64,000 bases of DNA from Clostridium sp. chh4-2 (GTDB lineage: Bacteria > Bacillota > Clostridia > Lachnospirales > Lachnospiraceae): positions 85,805 through 149,804 of the forward strand of contig NZ_PKUU01000017.1 of assembly GCF_002899675.1 (NCBI RefSeq), read 5' to 3'. Below are positions 34,118 to 41,684 of this stretch, piece by piece. The position numbers and the translations under genes are program-made. The first letter of the stretch is position 1. Each line of letters begins with the position of its first letter. The notes beneath the pieces are model-generated. The model saw nothing but the letters and a program-made list of their open reading frames with translations. It was not told where the DNA came from and did not search any database.

Positions 34118-35800
34118 ATGGATCAATTAAAGAACAGGAAGATAAATGTAAAGATAATACTGGTTATAATTGCCTTAATTGTGATTGGCGCAGGGCTAGC
34201 AGCGACGGTCGGCTCCTTGAAAACAAGTCCCGAGTTAAAGGAAGCCGGATTCACGGCTTTAAAAAATGGAACAGGAACCGTAGTAAAAGATGAATCGAGA
34301 AAACAAAGGCTGGTTATAGCCGTTGATACAATAGATGGATGTTTAAATCCGGCATTTGCGACCGCCATGGCGGACCGCATGGCATGCGAGATGATATATG
34401 AACCACTGGCCAAAGTGCATACGGACGGAAGTTTTGAACCGGTATTGGCCGAACAGGTGGATTGGGATCAGGAAAAACTGACGATGAGCATAAAGCTGAA
34501 AGAGGGGATTCTGTTCAGCGACGGAACACCGCTCACCGCAGACGATGTATGCGCCTCCATCGGCATCAGATGTCTGGCGGAGTATAATATGGATGTGGAC
34601 AGCGTGTATTTTCATATTGCCGGAGCTTGGGATATGAATGAGCAGAAGACCCAGGGAATCAGCGGAATCAGGAAAGCAGACGAGAATACCGTGGAAATTG
34701 TATTTATGGATGCCAACAGAAGAAACTGGGATATCCTGGAAACAAACATTCAGAAAAACAGGTTTGCCGACATCGGCCAACAGCTTACCGGATTCAGGAA
34801 TGTAACGGAGGTTTATAACTCAGGTATTGGAACAGGTCCTTATATGGCCGACACCATTTCCCAGGGAATCAGTATCTGCCTCCAGGCAAATCCAAGTTAC
34901 AGAGGGGAAATGAAGGACATTAAGATCGTGGAGCTGGCTCAGATCAATTTCTATAATATGAAAGAAGCCATTGAAAAACAGGAGATCGATGTGGCCCAAT
35001 ATACAGCCAACAGCGAACAATTTGACACTTTATATCAGGGAAAGCAGTTTAACGTGTATGCGAAACCTACGGACAACATCTATGCCATCGGCTTCAATCT
35101 GAATAATGTGTTTTTAAAGGATGAAAAAGTGCGTCAGGCGGTCGCTTATGCTTTTAATAAAGAAGGTGCGCTGAATAAAGAGTGGGAAATGAAGATTGCC
35201 CCCACAAATGTGATCGGATATGGCAGCGGCCCAAGCACGGAATTACTGGAAACAAAGGCAGTATCTTATGATAAAGGAAAAGCGGAAAGTATTTTAAAGG
35301 AAGCGGGCATGGCTGGACGGATTATTCTGAGACTTCCGGTGCTGAAAGAGAATGAGTTTCAGATGCATATGGCATCCTGCCTGAAAAAGGATCTGGAAGC
35401 CGTGGGATTTACCGTGGAGGTAAATGAATGCACCAGTGAGGAATATGTTCAGGCGTTATATGTAGAAGATAAGTTTGATATCTATCTGTTTAACGATACA
35501 ATGAATTATGACTGGGCTACGTTCCAGAATATGAGCCGTTTAAGAGACGGTATGCCCGTGGCTTTTTTGGATAATGATTATGTGGAACTGGTGTCCAGGA
35601 TGGAAACGTCCATGAATCAGGAAGAATACGCCGCTGCGTTGACAGAACTGTCTGATAAATTCTATGAAAAGATGCCTGTGGTTCCGTTTGGAAGAGTGCA
35701 GCGGTATCTTTCCATTTCTCACGATTTAAGCGGTTACGGCGCCTCTCCTGACGCTCTGATGCTGGAGAATGTGAATCTGATCCAGTCGGATGCGAAATGA
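34118..35800 (+). CDS. Membrane-anchored SBP_bac_5-family substrate-binding protein
   Basis: This 560-residue protein belongs to the extracellular solute-binding family 5 (oligopeptide/dipeptide-binding, OppA/DppA type). The family signature is visible as LKEGILFSDGTPLTADDV, with the usual upstream NPAFATAMADRMACEMIYEPL and downstream GTGPYMADTISQG regions. The N-terminus has a hydrophobic helix at about residues 13-31 but no lipobox Cys, so it should be tethered by an uncleaved or signal-type helix rather than lipidated as OppA is. No permease or ATPase genes are adjacent; the neighbours are the giant surface protein upstream and the sortase, which overlaps its stop by ATGA. It may serve an unlinked transporter, or a role in the surface-protein system. 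The start has an AGGAG site 8 bases upstream. Confidence 0.85.
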   Translation: MDQLKNRKINVKIILVIIALIVIGAGLAATVGSLKTSPELKEAGFTALKNGTGTVVKDESRKQRLVIAVDTIDGCLNPAFATAMADRMACEMIYEPLAKVHTDGSFEPVLAEQVDWDQEKLTMSIKLKEGILFSDGTPLTADDVCASIGIRCLAEYNMDVDSVYFHIAGAWDMNEQKTQGISGIRKADENTVEIVFMDANRRNWDILETNIQKNRFADIGQQLTGFRNVTEVYNSGIGTGPYMADTISQGISICLQANPSYRGEMKDIKIVELAQINFYNMKEAIEKQEIDVAQYTANSEQFDTLYQGKQFNVYAKPTDNIYAIGFNLNNVFLKDEKVRQAVAYAFNKEGALNKEWEMKIAPTNVIGYGSGPSTELLETKAVSYDKGKAESILKEAGMAGRIILRLPVLKENEFQMHMASCLKKDLEAVGFTVEVNECTSEEYVQALYVEDKFDIYLFNDTMNYDWATFQNMSRLRDGMPVAFLDNDYVELVSRMETSMNQEEYAAALTELSDKFYEKMPVVPFGRVQRYLSISHDLSGYGASPDALMLENVNLIQSDAK

Positions 35801-36561
35801 GGCGGCTGATAAGGGTGCTGGCGGTTATTGTCATTGTGATAGCTGCCAGCTATCTGTTTTTTGAATTAAAGGGAAACTGGTATAACGAAAAGATCTATAC
35901 GGATCTTTTGATGGAACCGGAGCAGTCCCAGGGTGATTCTGCGGGTGAGCCGGTTTTGCGCTACAGTCTGGAAGAACTGAAAAAGGTTAACCCGGATTGT
36001 GTGGGAATTATCGAAGTGCTTGGAACGGGAATTTATTATCCGGTGGTGATTTCTGACAAGGAAGACGGTCTTTACTACATGAACCGTAATTTCTACCAGG
36101 AAAAGGATGGACGGGGCAGTATTTTTATGGACTACCGCTGTGATCCGGAAAAACCGAGCACTAATTTGATGTTTTACGGACACCGTATGAGGAATAATCA
36201 GATGTTTGCGCAGTTGAAACAGTATAAATCAAAAGAGTTTTGGAAAGCGCATCAAATCATCTATTATACGGATGAAAACGGAACGAAACAGTATCAGATT
36301 TTTGCCGCTTATCTGTCGGGAGATCCTGAGGGAATGGATGAGACGCAGAAACGATACCAGATGGAATTTATCGAAGGCGATCTGGCTGAGGAGAGAAACA
36401 AGTTTTTATCGGCCGTGAAATCATGGTCGTTTTATGATACCGGCGTGACGGTTGATGCGGAGAAAACAGAAGAATTTATTACGCTCAGAACCTGCGATTA
36501 TGCGGTGAATAACGGAAGAATTTCCGTGGTGGCAAAACTTACGGGAAAAATGACGAATTAA
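35797..36561 (+). CDS. srtB: Class B sortase
   Basis: This 254-residue transpeptidase has an N-terminal transmembrane helix (about residues 5-22) and a sortase domain. The catalytic triad is visible: His129 in FYGHRM, Cys233 in TLRTCDY and Arg241 in NNGRISVVAKL. The TLxTC motif, the spacing and the long segment between His and Cys fit class B. The start ATG overlaps the TGA of the substrate-binding protein (ATGA), indicating translational coupling. Class B sortases generally act on few dedicated substrates; the giant protein ending in NPKMG is the obvious candidate. That pairing is inferred from gene order and motif. The LPKTG protein at 50.7-59.1 kb would more likely use a housekeeping class A enzyme not in this window. 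Confidence 0.88.
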   Translation: MRRLIRVLAVIVIVIAASYLFFELKGNWYNEKIYTDLLMEPEQSQGDSAGEPVLRYSLEELKKVNPDCVGIIEVLGTGIYYPVVISDKEDGLYYMNRNFYQEKDGRGSIFMDYRCDPEKPSTNLMFYGHRMRNNQMFAQLKQYKSKEFWKAHQIIYYTDENGTKQYQIFAAYLSGDPEGMDETQKRYQMEFIEGDLAEERNKFLSAVKSWSFYDTGVTVDAEKTEEFITLRTCDYAVNNGRISVVAKLTGKMTN

Positions 36562-36582
36562 GGGAAAAGTGAGGAAAAACAG

Positions 36583-37605
36583 TTGAAAAAAGCGGTTTTA
36601 TTGGCAGTGTGTATAGGAAGTGCATGCATGATCGGGGGGTGTACGGCAAAGACGGTGACGGCGCCTGGAAACCATTCCGCCGGCTATGATGAATATGTAA
36701 TACTTGGAGAATATAAGGGGATTACCGTAGATCCCGTGACAGTGACGGAGGAAGACGTAGACGCAGAGATTAACCGGATGCTTACAAGCCGGGCCCAGAT
36801 AAGCCAGGTGACAGACCGGGCAGCGGCTATGGGAGATACGGTGAGCATAGACTATGAAGGCACCCAGAACGGAGAGGCCTTTGAAAACGGAAGTTACCAG
36901 GATCAGCTGATCGAGCTGGGATCAGGCAATTTTATAGATGGTTTTGAGGCGGGAATAGAAGGCATGTTTCCGGGAGAGAGCAAAGATATTACAGTTACAT
37001 TTCCCCAGGATTACTGGGATGTATCCATGGCGGGTACAGAGGCGGAATTTCACATAACCCTGAATTATATCCGGCAGATCGATTCCATTCCTGAATATAC
37101 GGACAGCCTGGTGCAGGAACTTACCGGAGGGGATTTAACCACTACTGCAGAATATACCGCATGGCTGCGGGGGCAGATGGAGCTGGACGCCGTCAATTAC
37201 CGCCGTTCCCAGCTGATGAATGCAATTATGGCCAGCAGCCAGTTTAAAGATCTTCCACAGAACCGGATAGAAGCGATGGCAAAGGAACTGAACGTCTATT
37301 ATACAGATGTTGCGCAGCAGCAGTACGGCGAGACCCTGGAAGAATATGCTGCTGCTTATGGAATGTCGCTAGAAGACTTTCAGAATGAACTGGCCATGCA
37401 GGCAGAGCAGAATGTACAGCAGGATCTGGTGACGCTGGCAATATCGGAAAAGGAAAATATCCTCATTACCGATGTGGAATGCGAAGAGCGGGCAAAACAG
37501 TATGGATATGACGGTTTTTCAGAGATGGCAGGTATTTACGGCGAGGAGCGGGCCCGGGAGCTTCTTTTAATGGATAAAGTAAGGGATACTCTGCTGGATG
37601 CATAA
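36583..37605 (+). CDS. Lipoprotein FKBP-type peptidyl-prolyl isomerase with trigger-factor-like C-terminus
   Basis: This 340-residue protein starts at a TTG preceded by GAGGAAA. A lipoprotein signal ends in IGGC (Cys20), so it should sit on the outer face of the membrane. An FKBP domain covers about residues 80-170 (DTVSIDYEGTQNGEAFENG, GSGNFIDGFEAGIEGMFPGE, VTFPQDYW). The remaining roughly 160 residues are helical and resemble the trigger factor C-terminal region; no N-terminal ribosome-binding domain is present. It is therefore best described as an extracytoplasmic trigger-factor-like foldase. Position 21 bases after the sortase suggests it helps fold secreted proteins of this locus, especially the giant one; that is inference. 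A weak stem (AAGTGG/CCACTT, 37608-37627) without a U-run follows. Confidence 0.82.
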   Translation: MKKAVLLAVCIGSACMIGGCTAKTVTAPGNHSAGYDEYVILGEYKGITVDPVTVTEEDVDAEINRMLTSRAQISQVTDRAAAMGDTVSIDYEGTQNGEAFENGSYQDQLIELGSGNFIDGFEAGIEGMFPGESKDITVTFPQDYWDVSMAGTEAEFHITLNYIRQIDSIPEYTDSLVQELTGGDLTTTAEYTAWLRGQMELDAVNYRRSQLMNAIMASSQFKDLPQNRIEAMAKELNVYYTDVAQQQYGETLEEYAAAYGMSLEDFQNELAMQAEQNVQQDLVTLAISEKENILITDVECEERAKQYGYDGFSEMAGIYGEERARELLLMDKVRDTLLDA

Positions 37606-37626
37606 AAAGTGGAAGTCAGTTCCCAC

Positions 37627-37655
37627 TTGCCATGTGCAGTTTCCTTTTGTATAAT
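37627..37655 (+). promoter_or_regulatory. Sigma-A type promoter for the ThyX-like/folA pair
   Basis: TTGCCA (37627-37632) and TATAAT (37650-37655) are separated by 17 bases. It lies in the gap after the foldase gene and about 75 bases upstream of the next start. Confidence 0.72.
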
Positions 37656-37728
37656 TAGAAGGGTTATCGACTGATTCTATTATAAAAATGTATGCAGCTG
37701 CCGTTAAAAGCGGCGAAAGGAGACTGTT

Positions 37729-38361
37729 ATGATATTACTGGAACGAACAAGTGTTATGAACATAGAAAACGCCATGAGAGGAGCCAGAAACCCTTTGAAC
37801 AGTTGGGGAAGAATGGACAGCCACTATGACGAAGACGGAAACTATATCTTAGGACCCAACGATTTAGGCCTGGCTTTGCGCCTGAGAAAGGCGGGCAGCG
37901 ACCACCGGAAATTCATCCGCCAGATCTTTGTTTCCGTGGATATTACGGCCCCCCTTTACTGGTGGAAGGAGTACGACACCTATAAGGTGGCAACCGTTGC
38001 CAACTCCACCAGCACCATGCACAAGATCCACAGCAAACCGTTTGAACTGGATGATTTCAGCCACGACCATATGACGCCGGGAACTTTACAGTTTCTTCAG
38101 GTGATTGTGGACCAGATGGAAGCGATCCGTTTAAAATACATCGAGACAAAGAGCAAAGAGGATTGGTATGATCTGATCCAGCTGCTGCCTTCCAGCTATA
38201 ACCAGATGAGAACCTGTACCTTTAACTACGAAACTCTGGTAAATATCTATTATGCCAGAAGGAATCATAAGCTGGCTGAATGGCATACCTTCTGTGAATG
38301 GATCGAATCCCTTCCTTATGGTAAGGAACTGATCATAGCGGCAGAGGAGGCAGAACAATAG
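37729..38361 (+). CDS. ThyX-superfamily-like protein next to folA
   Basis: This 210-residue protein has a clear AAAGGAG site 6 bases before its ATG. The most conserved-looking part is residues about 58-100, with FIRQIFVSVDITAPLYWWKE followed by DTYKVATVANSTSTMHK. The NSTSTMH segment (92-98) resembles the NExSxRY half of the flavin-dependent thymidylate synthase (ThyX) motif, but the canonical RHRxxSxNExSxRY is not intact. I recall similar proteins from phages and Firmicutes as ThyX-like; no search was possible. The gene is followed after one base by dihydrofolate reductase, which supports a role in thymidylate/folate metabolism. Catalytic activity is unproven and the family call is tentative. 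Confidence 0.55.
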   Translation: MILLERTSVMNIENAMRGARNPLNSWGRMDSHYDEDGNYILGPNDLGLALRLRKAGSDHRKFIRQIFVSVDITAPLYWWKEYDTYKVATVANSTSTMHKIHSKPFELDDFSHDHMTPGTLQFLQVIVDQMEAIRLKYIETKSKEDWYDLIQLLPSSYNQMRTCTFNYETLVNIYYARRNHKLAEWHTFCEWIESLPYGKELIIAAEEAEQ

Positions 38362-38362
38362 G

Positions 38363-38857
38363 ATGAATATTATCGTAGCAGTGGATAAAAACTGGGCGAT
38401 TGGCAATAAGGGACAGCTTTTGGTGGCCATTCCGGCTGATCAAAAGATGTTTCGCGAAGAAACTATGGGAAAAGTTGTGGTCATGGGCAGAAAGACCCTG
38501 GAGAGCCTTCCGGGAGGCCAGCCCCTGCACGGGCGGACAACCATCGTTTTGACACATGATAAATCATATAAGGTAAAGGGCGCAGCTGTCTGCCATGACT
38601 TGAATGAGGCGCTGGAGGAGTTGAAAAAATACCCTTCTGAGGATATATTCATCTGCGGCGGACAAGGCGTCTATGAGCAGTTTCTTCCATACTGCAATGT
38701 AGCCCATGTCACCTATATTGACTACGCTTATGAAGCGGACACTTATTTTCCCAATCTGGAGGCCTCTCCTGAATGGATTGTGGCCGCAGAAAGCGATGAA
38801 CAGACTTATTTTAATCTCTGTTATGAATTCAGAATGTATGTAAAAGTTAAAAAATGA
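38363..38857 (+). CDS. folA: Dihydrofolate reductase
   Basis: This 164-residue type I DHFR reduces dihydrofolate to tetrahydrofolate with NADPH in the cytoplasm. Recognisable elements are MNIIVAVDKNWAIGNKGQLL (Met20 loop), the acidic active-site residue in IPADQKMFREET, VVMGRKTLESLP (NADPH-binding), and IFICGGQGVYEQFLP. Length is typical of the family (about 160). Its start is one base after the stop of the ThyX-like gene, so the two are co-transcribed and probably translationally coupled. A terminator follows directly. Confidence 0.93.
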   Translation: MNIIVAVDKNWAIGNKGQLLVAIPADQKMFREETMGKVVVMGRKTLESLPGGQPLHGRTTIVLTHDKSYKVKGAAVCHDLNEALEELKKYPSEDIFICGGQGVYEQFLPYCNVAHVTYIDYAYEADTYFPNLEASPEWIVAAESDEQTYFNLCYEFRMYVKVKK

Positions 38858-38863
38858 TGAGGC

Positions 38864-38909
38864 AGAGCCGGATGAGAGCGCAGTAAAAACTCTTTCCGGC
38901 TCTTGTTGT
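38864..38909 (+). terminator. Terminator after folA
   Basis: AGAGCCGGA (38864-38872) pairs with TCCGGCTCT (38895-38903), with a 22-base loop, followed by the T-rich TGTTGT. It lies just past the folA stop. The long loop makes it a moderate-quality terminator. Confidence 0.65.
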
Positions 38910-38964
38910 AAAGGCGGGACTATTGCCGTAAAGGGCAGATTTTAAAAGGAAGAATTTTTACAAT

Positions 38965-38979
38965 TAATGATTGTCATTA
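38965..38979. promoter_or_regulatory. Fur-box-like operator overlapping the nfnAB -35
   Basis: TAATGATTGTCATTA is a 7-1-7 inverted repeat with one mismatched pair and differs from the central Fur box sequence TAATGATTATCATTA by one base. It overlaps the -35 element of the following promoter, so a bound metalloregulator would repress. Which Fur-family protein binds, if any, cannot be told from sequence. Confidence 0.5.
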
Positions 38980-38999
38980 TACGACTTGCGTGCTAATAT
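38971..38999 (+). promoter_or_regulatory. Promoter for nfnAB
   Basis: TTGTCA (38971-38976) and TAATAT (38994-38999) are separated by exactly 17 bases, about 94 bases upstream of the nfnA start. The leader ends in AGGAGG. Confidence 0.7.
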
Positions 39000-39092
39000 T
39001 AAAGGTACGAACATTTTTGTCAAGGAAGTTGGGGAAGGCTTCTGAGCACGTGATGTTGAAAATTCACTAAGGAGTTTATTAGGAGGAAAAAG

Positions 39093-39974
39093 ATGTTTAG
39101 GATTTTAAAAGCAGAACAGCTGGCAGAAAAGATTTTTCTGATGGATGTGGAAGCTCCACGTGTAGCTAAAGCCTGCGAACCAGGAGAATTTGTAATTGTC
39201 AGAATGGATGAAAAAGGCGAGAGAATCCCATTAACTATCTGTGACTATGACAGAGAAAAGGGTACGATTACCATCGTATTCCAAACAGTAGGCGCATCTA
39301 CGGAAAAGATGGCAAAATTACAGGCCGGAGATTATTTCCAGGATTTCGTAGGTCCGTTAGGACAGCCGTCTGAATTTGTAAAAGAAGATATTGAAGAAGT
39401 GAAAAAGAAAAAATACCTTTTCGTAGCGGGCGGCGTTGGTACTGCTCCTGTATATCCGCAGGTAAAGTGGATGAAAGAACATGGTATTGATGTAGATGTT
39501 ATTGTGGGGGCTAAGAATAAAGAACTTCTGATTCTGGAAGATATGATGAAGGAACAGGCGGGGAATTTATACATAACAACAGACGACGGTTCTTATGTGC
39601 GCAAGGGCATGGTTACGGAAGTGATCAAAGACCTGGTGGTAAACCAGGGCAAGAAGTATGATGTCTGCGTTGCCATCGGACCGATGATCATGATGAAATT
39701 CGTATGCTTATTAACAAAAGATCTGGGACTGCCGACAATCGTCAGCATGAACCCTGTAATGGTGGATGGAACAGGCATGTGCGGTGCCTGCCGTTTAAGC
39801 GTTGGCGGGGAAGTGAAATTCGCTTGTGTGGATGGACCTGAATTTGACGGCCATCTTGTAAACTTTGATGAAGCGATGAAGAGACAGCAGATCTATAAAA
39901 CCGAAGAAGGCCGCGCCATGTTAAAATTGTTGGAGGGTGATACCCACCACGGCGGATGCGGGAATTGTGAATAA
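39093..39974 (+). CDS. nfnA: NfnA, FAD/[2Fe-2S] subunit of NADH-dependent ferredoxin:NADP+ oxidoreductase
   Basis: This 293-residue protein is of the dihydroorotate dehydrogenase electron-transfer/ferredoxin-NADP reductase type. It has an N-terminal FAD-binding barrel (RIPLTICDYD, FQTVGASTEKM), a nucleotide-binding AGGVGTAPVYPQ at about residues 112-122, and a cluster region DGTGMCGACRL...FACVDG. Asp225, Cys230, Cys233 and Cys245 fit the Asp+3 Cys [2Fe-2S] ligation known for NfnA. With NfnB it bifurcates electrons between NADH, ferredoxin and NADP+ in the cytoplasm of anaerobes. The strong AGGAGG site, Fur-like operator and immediate nfnB neighbour support the assignment. A stand-alone sulfide dehydrogenase label (SudB) is the usual database alternative. 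Confidence 0.88.
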   Translation: MFRILKAEQLAEKIFLMDVEAPRVAKACEPGEFVIVRMDEKGERIPLTICDYDREKGTITIVFQTVGASTEKMAKLQAGDYFQDFVGPLGQPSEFVKEDIEEVKKKKYLFVAGGVGTAPVYPQVKWMKEHGIDVDVIVGAKNKELLILEDMMKEQAGNLYITTDDGSYVRKGMVTEVIKDLVVNQGKKYDVCVAIGPMIMMKFVCLLTKDLGLPTIVSMNPVMVDGTGMCGACRLSVGGEVKFACVDGPEFDGHLVNFDEAMKRQQIYKTEEGRAMLKLLEGDTHHGGCGNCE

Positions 39975-39989
39975 GATATGGAGGGTGTC

Positions 39990-41375
39990 ATGGACGTTAT
40001 GAAGAAAGTGCCTGTCAGAGAACAGGACCCAAAAGTAAGAGCAACAAATTTCGAAGAAGTTTGTTTAGGATATAATAAAGAAGAAGCGATGGAAGAGGCA
40101 AGCCGCTGCTTAAAATGCAAGAATGCAAAGTGTATGGGCGGCTGTCCGGTATCCATCAACATTCCTGGCTTCATCAAAGAGGTGGAAGCAGGTAATTTTG
40201 AAGAAGCTGCTAAAGTGATCGCAGAGTCCTCCGCCCTTCCGGCAGTATGCGGCCGTGTATGCCCGCAGGAAAGCCAGTGTGAAGGCGTCTGCATCCGTGG
40301 AATCAAGGGAGAACCGATCTCCATCGGCAAGCTGGAGAGATTTGTGGCGGACTGGTCCAGAGAGAACGGATTTGTGCCTGCTGCACCGGAAAAAACCAAC
40401 GGTAAGAAGGTAGCGGTAATCGGTTCCGGCCCTGCAGGCCTTACCTGTGCAGGCGACCTTGCGAAGATGGGATATGAAGTTACTATTTTCGAAGCACTTC
40501 ACGAGCCGGGCGGCGTTTTAATCTACGGTATTCCGGAATTCCGTCTTCCTAAGTCCACGGTTGTTAAGACGGAAGTGGAGAATGTGAAGAAGCTGGGCGT
40601 TAAGATTGAGACCGATGTGATTATCGGCAAATCGGTAACCATCGACGAGCTGTTAGAGGAAGAGGGCTTTGAGGCCGTATTTATCGGTTCCGGCGCCGGA
40701 CTTCCGAAATTCATGGGAATCCCCGGAGAGAATGCCAACGGAGTATTCTCAGCCAATGAATATTTAACAAGAAGCAACCTGATGAAAGCGTTCCGCGATG
40801 ATTATGATACTCCGATCGTGGCGGGCAAAAAAGTGGCTGTTGTAGGCGGCGGAAACGTAGCTATGGACGCAGCAAGAACAGCTCTCAGACTGGGTGCTGA
40901 AGTGCATGTTGTGTACAGAAGAAGCGAAGCGGAGCTTCCTGCCAGAGTGGAAGAAGTGCACCATGCCAAAGAAGAGGGAATTATCTTCAACCTGTTAACC
41001 AATCCGGTGGAGATCTTAACCGATGAAAACGGATGGGTTAAGGGAATGGTAGTCAGAAAGATGGAACTTGGCGAGCCGGATGCTTCCGGAAGAAGAAGAC
41101 CGGTAGAGATCGAAGGATCGGATTACACCATTGAAGTGGACACGGTAATCATGTCTCTGGGCACTTCACCAAACCCGTTGATCTCCAATACCACAAAAGG
41201 CCTGGACATCAACAAGCGTAAATGTATCGTTGCGGAGACTGACAACGGAAAGACCACAAAAGAAGGCGTATTTGCCGGCGGAGATGCGGTAACAGGCGCA
41301 GCTACCGTAATTCTTGCGATGGAAGCAGGCCGTGCAGGTGCCCGCGGTATTCACGAATATCTGTCTCAGAAATAG
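39990..41375 (+). CDS. nfnB: NfnB, glutamate-synthase-small-subunit-like oxidoreductase
   Basis: Two [4Fe-4S]-type cysteine groups stand at the N-terminus (CLKCKNAKCMGGCP and CGRVCPQESQCEGVC). A first dinucleotide fold (GSGPAGLTCAGDLAKMGYEV) with FEALHEPGGVLIYGIPEFRLP follows, then a second one (VVGGGNVAMDAARTALRLGAEVHVVYRR) and a C-terminal FAGGDAVTGAATVILAMEAGR flavin motif. This is the GltD/GltA-like fold used by NfnB; no large GltB subunit is adjacent, whereas NfnA is. I place the start at 39990, where GGAGGG precedes ATG, giving 461 residues; an in-frame ATG at 39978 would add four residues and lacks a good site. It likely forms the NADPH-side partner of NfnA. Confidence 0.9.
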   Translation: MDVMKKVPVREQDPKVRATNFEEVCLGYNKEEAMEEASRCLKCKNAKCMGGCPVSINIPGFIKEVEAGNFEEAAKVIAESSALPAVCGRVCPQESQCEGVCIRGIKGEPISIGKLERFVADWSRENGFVPAAPEKTNGKKVAVIGSGPAGLTCAGDLAKMGYEVTIFEALHEPGGVLIYGIPEFRLPKSTVVKTEVENVKKLGVKIETDVIIGKSVTIDELLEEEGFEAVFIGSGAGLPKFMGIPGENANGVFSANEYLTRSNLMKAFRDDYDTPIVAGKKVAVVGGGNVAMDAARTALRLGAEVHVVYRRSEAELPARVEEVHHAKEEGIIFNLLTNPVEILTDENGWVKGMVVRKMELGEPDASGRRRPVEIEGSDYTIEVDTVIMSLGTSPNPLISNTTKGLDINKRKCIVAETDNGKTTKEGVFAGGDAVTGAATVILAMEAGRAGARGIHEYLSQK

Positions 41376-41393
41376 TTTAATAAATTAAGTGAG

Positions 41394-41530
41394 GATTCCC
41401 CCACCTCTATAGGTGGAGGGATGAATCGCCAATAACAAGATTAACGGCAGTGATGGGCATATATCCCCCACTGACATGAAGTCAAGACTATCCGGCACCG
41501 GATAAAAGGCAGCAAAGCTGCCGTGTCATT
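41394..41530 (+). ncRNA. Multi-hairpin structured element, possible relic of an IS200/IS605 right end (omega-RNA-like)
   Basis: Four consecutive stems are visible: CCACCT/AGGTGG with a CTAT loop, extended outward by GATTC/GAATC (41394-41427); CAGTG/CACTG with inner GGG/CCC (41448-41473); TATCCGG-CA-CCGGATA (41489-41504); and GGCAGC-AAA-GCTGCC (41508-41522). TGACA (41472-41476) can also pair with TGTCA (41524-41528), enclosing the last two stems. The first hairpin resembles the structures at the right ends of IS200/IS605 elements, but no tnpB remains. A cis-acting leader RNA is the alternative. The rest of this 309-base gap holds a terminator and no other gene. Confidence 0.45.
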
Positions 41531-41604
41531 TTGAACGATGTATGGGCTTAAAATGTGGATAGAAATAAGTGTATTTATCAGTAAAATTAAGTAGATGGTA
41601 ATGA

Positions 41605-41643
41605 AAAAGAGTGTTACAATATAGGTTGTAGCACTCTTTTAAT
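41605..41643 (+). terminator. Intrinsic terminator in the leader of the MATE operon
   Basis: AAAAGAGTGTTACAA (41605-41619) pairs with TTGTAGCACTCTTTT (41626-41640) with one T-G wobble and a 6-base loop. It ends 42 bases before the MATE start and no promoter is evident in between, so transcription into the MATE genes must pass it. It may end the structured RNA or act as an attenuator. Confidence 0.8.
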
Positions 41644-41684
41644 ATGGGGTTCTGCCTGAAATATAGCTTTGAAAGGTATGTATT

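Noticed and set aside
39978..39989. ATG at 39978 as the nfnB start
   Set aside because: The GGAGGG that would drive translation lies just downstream of it, ahead of the ATG at 39990.
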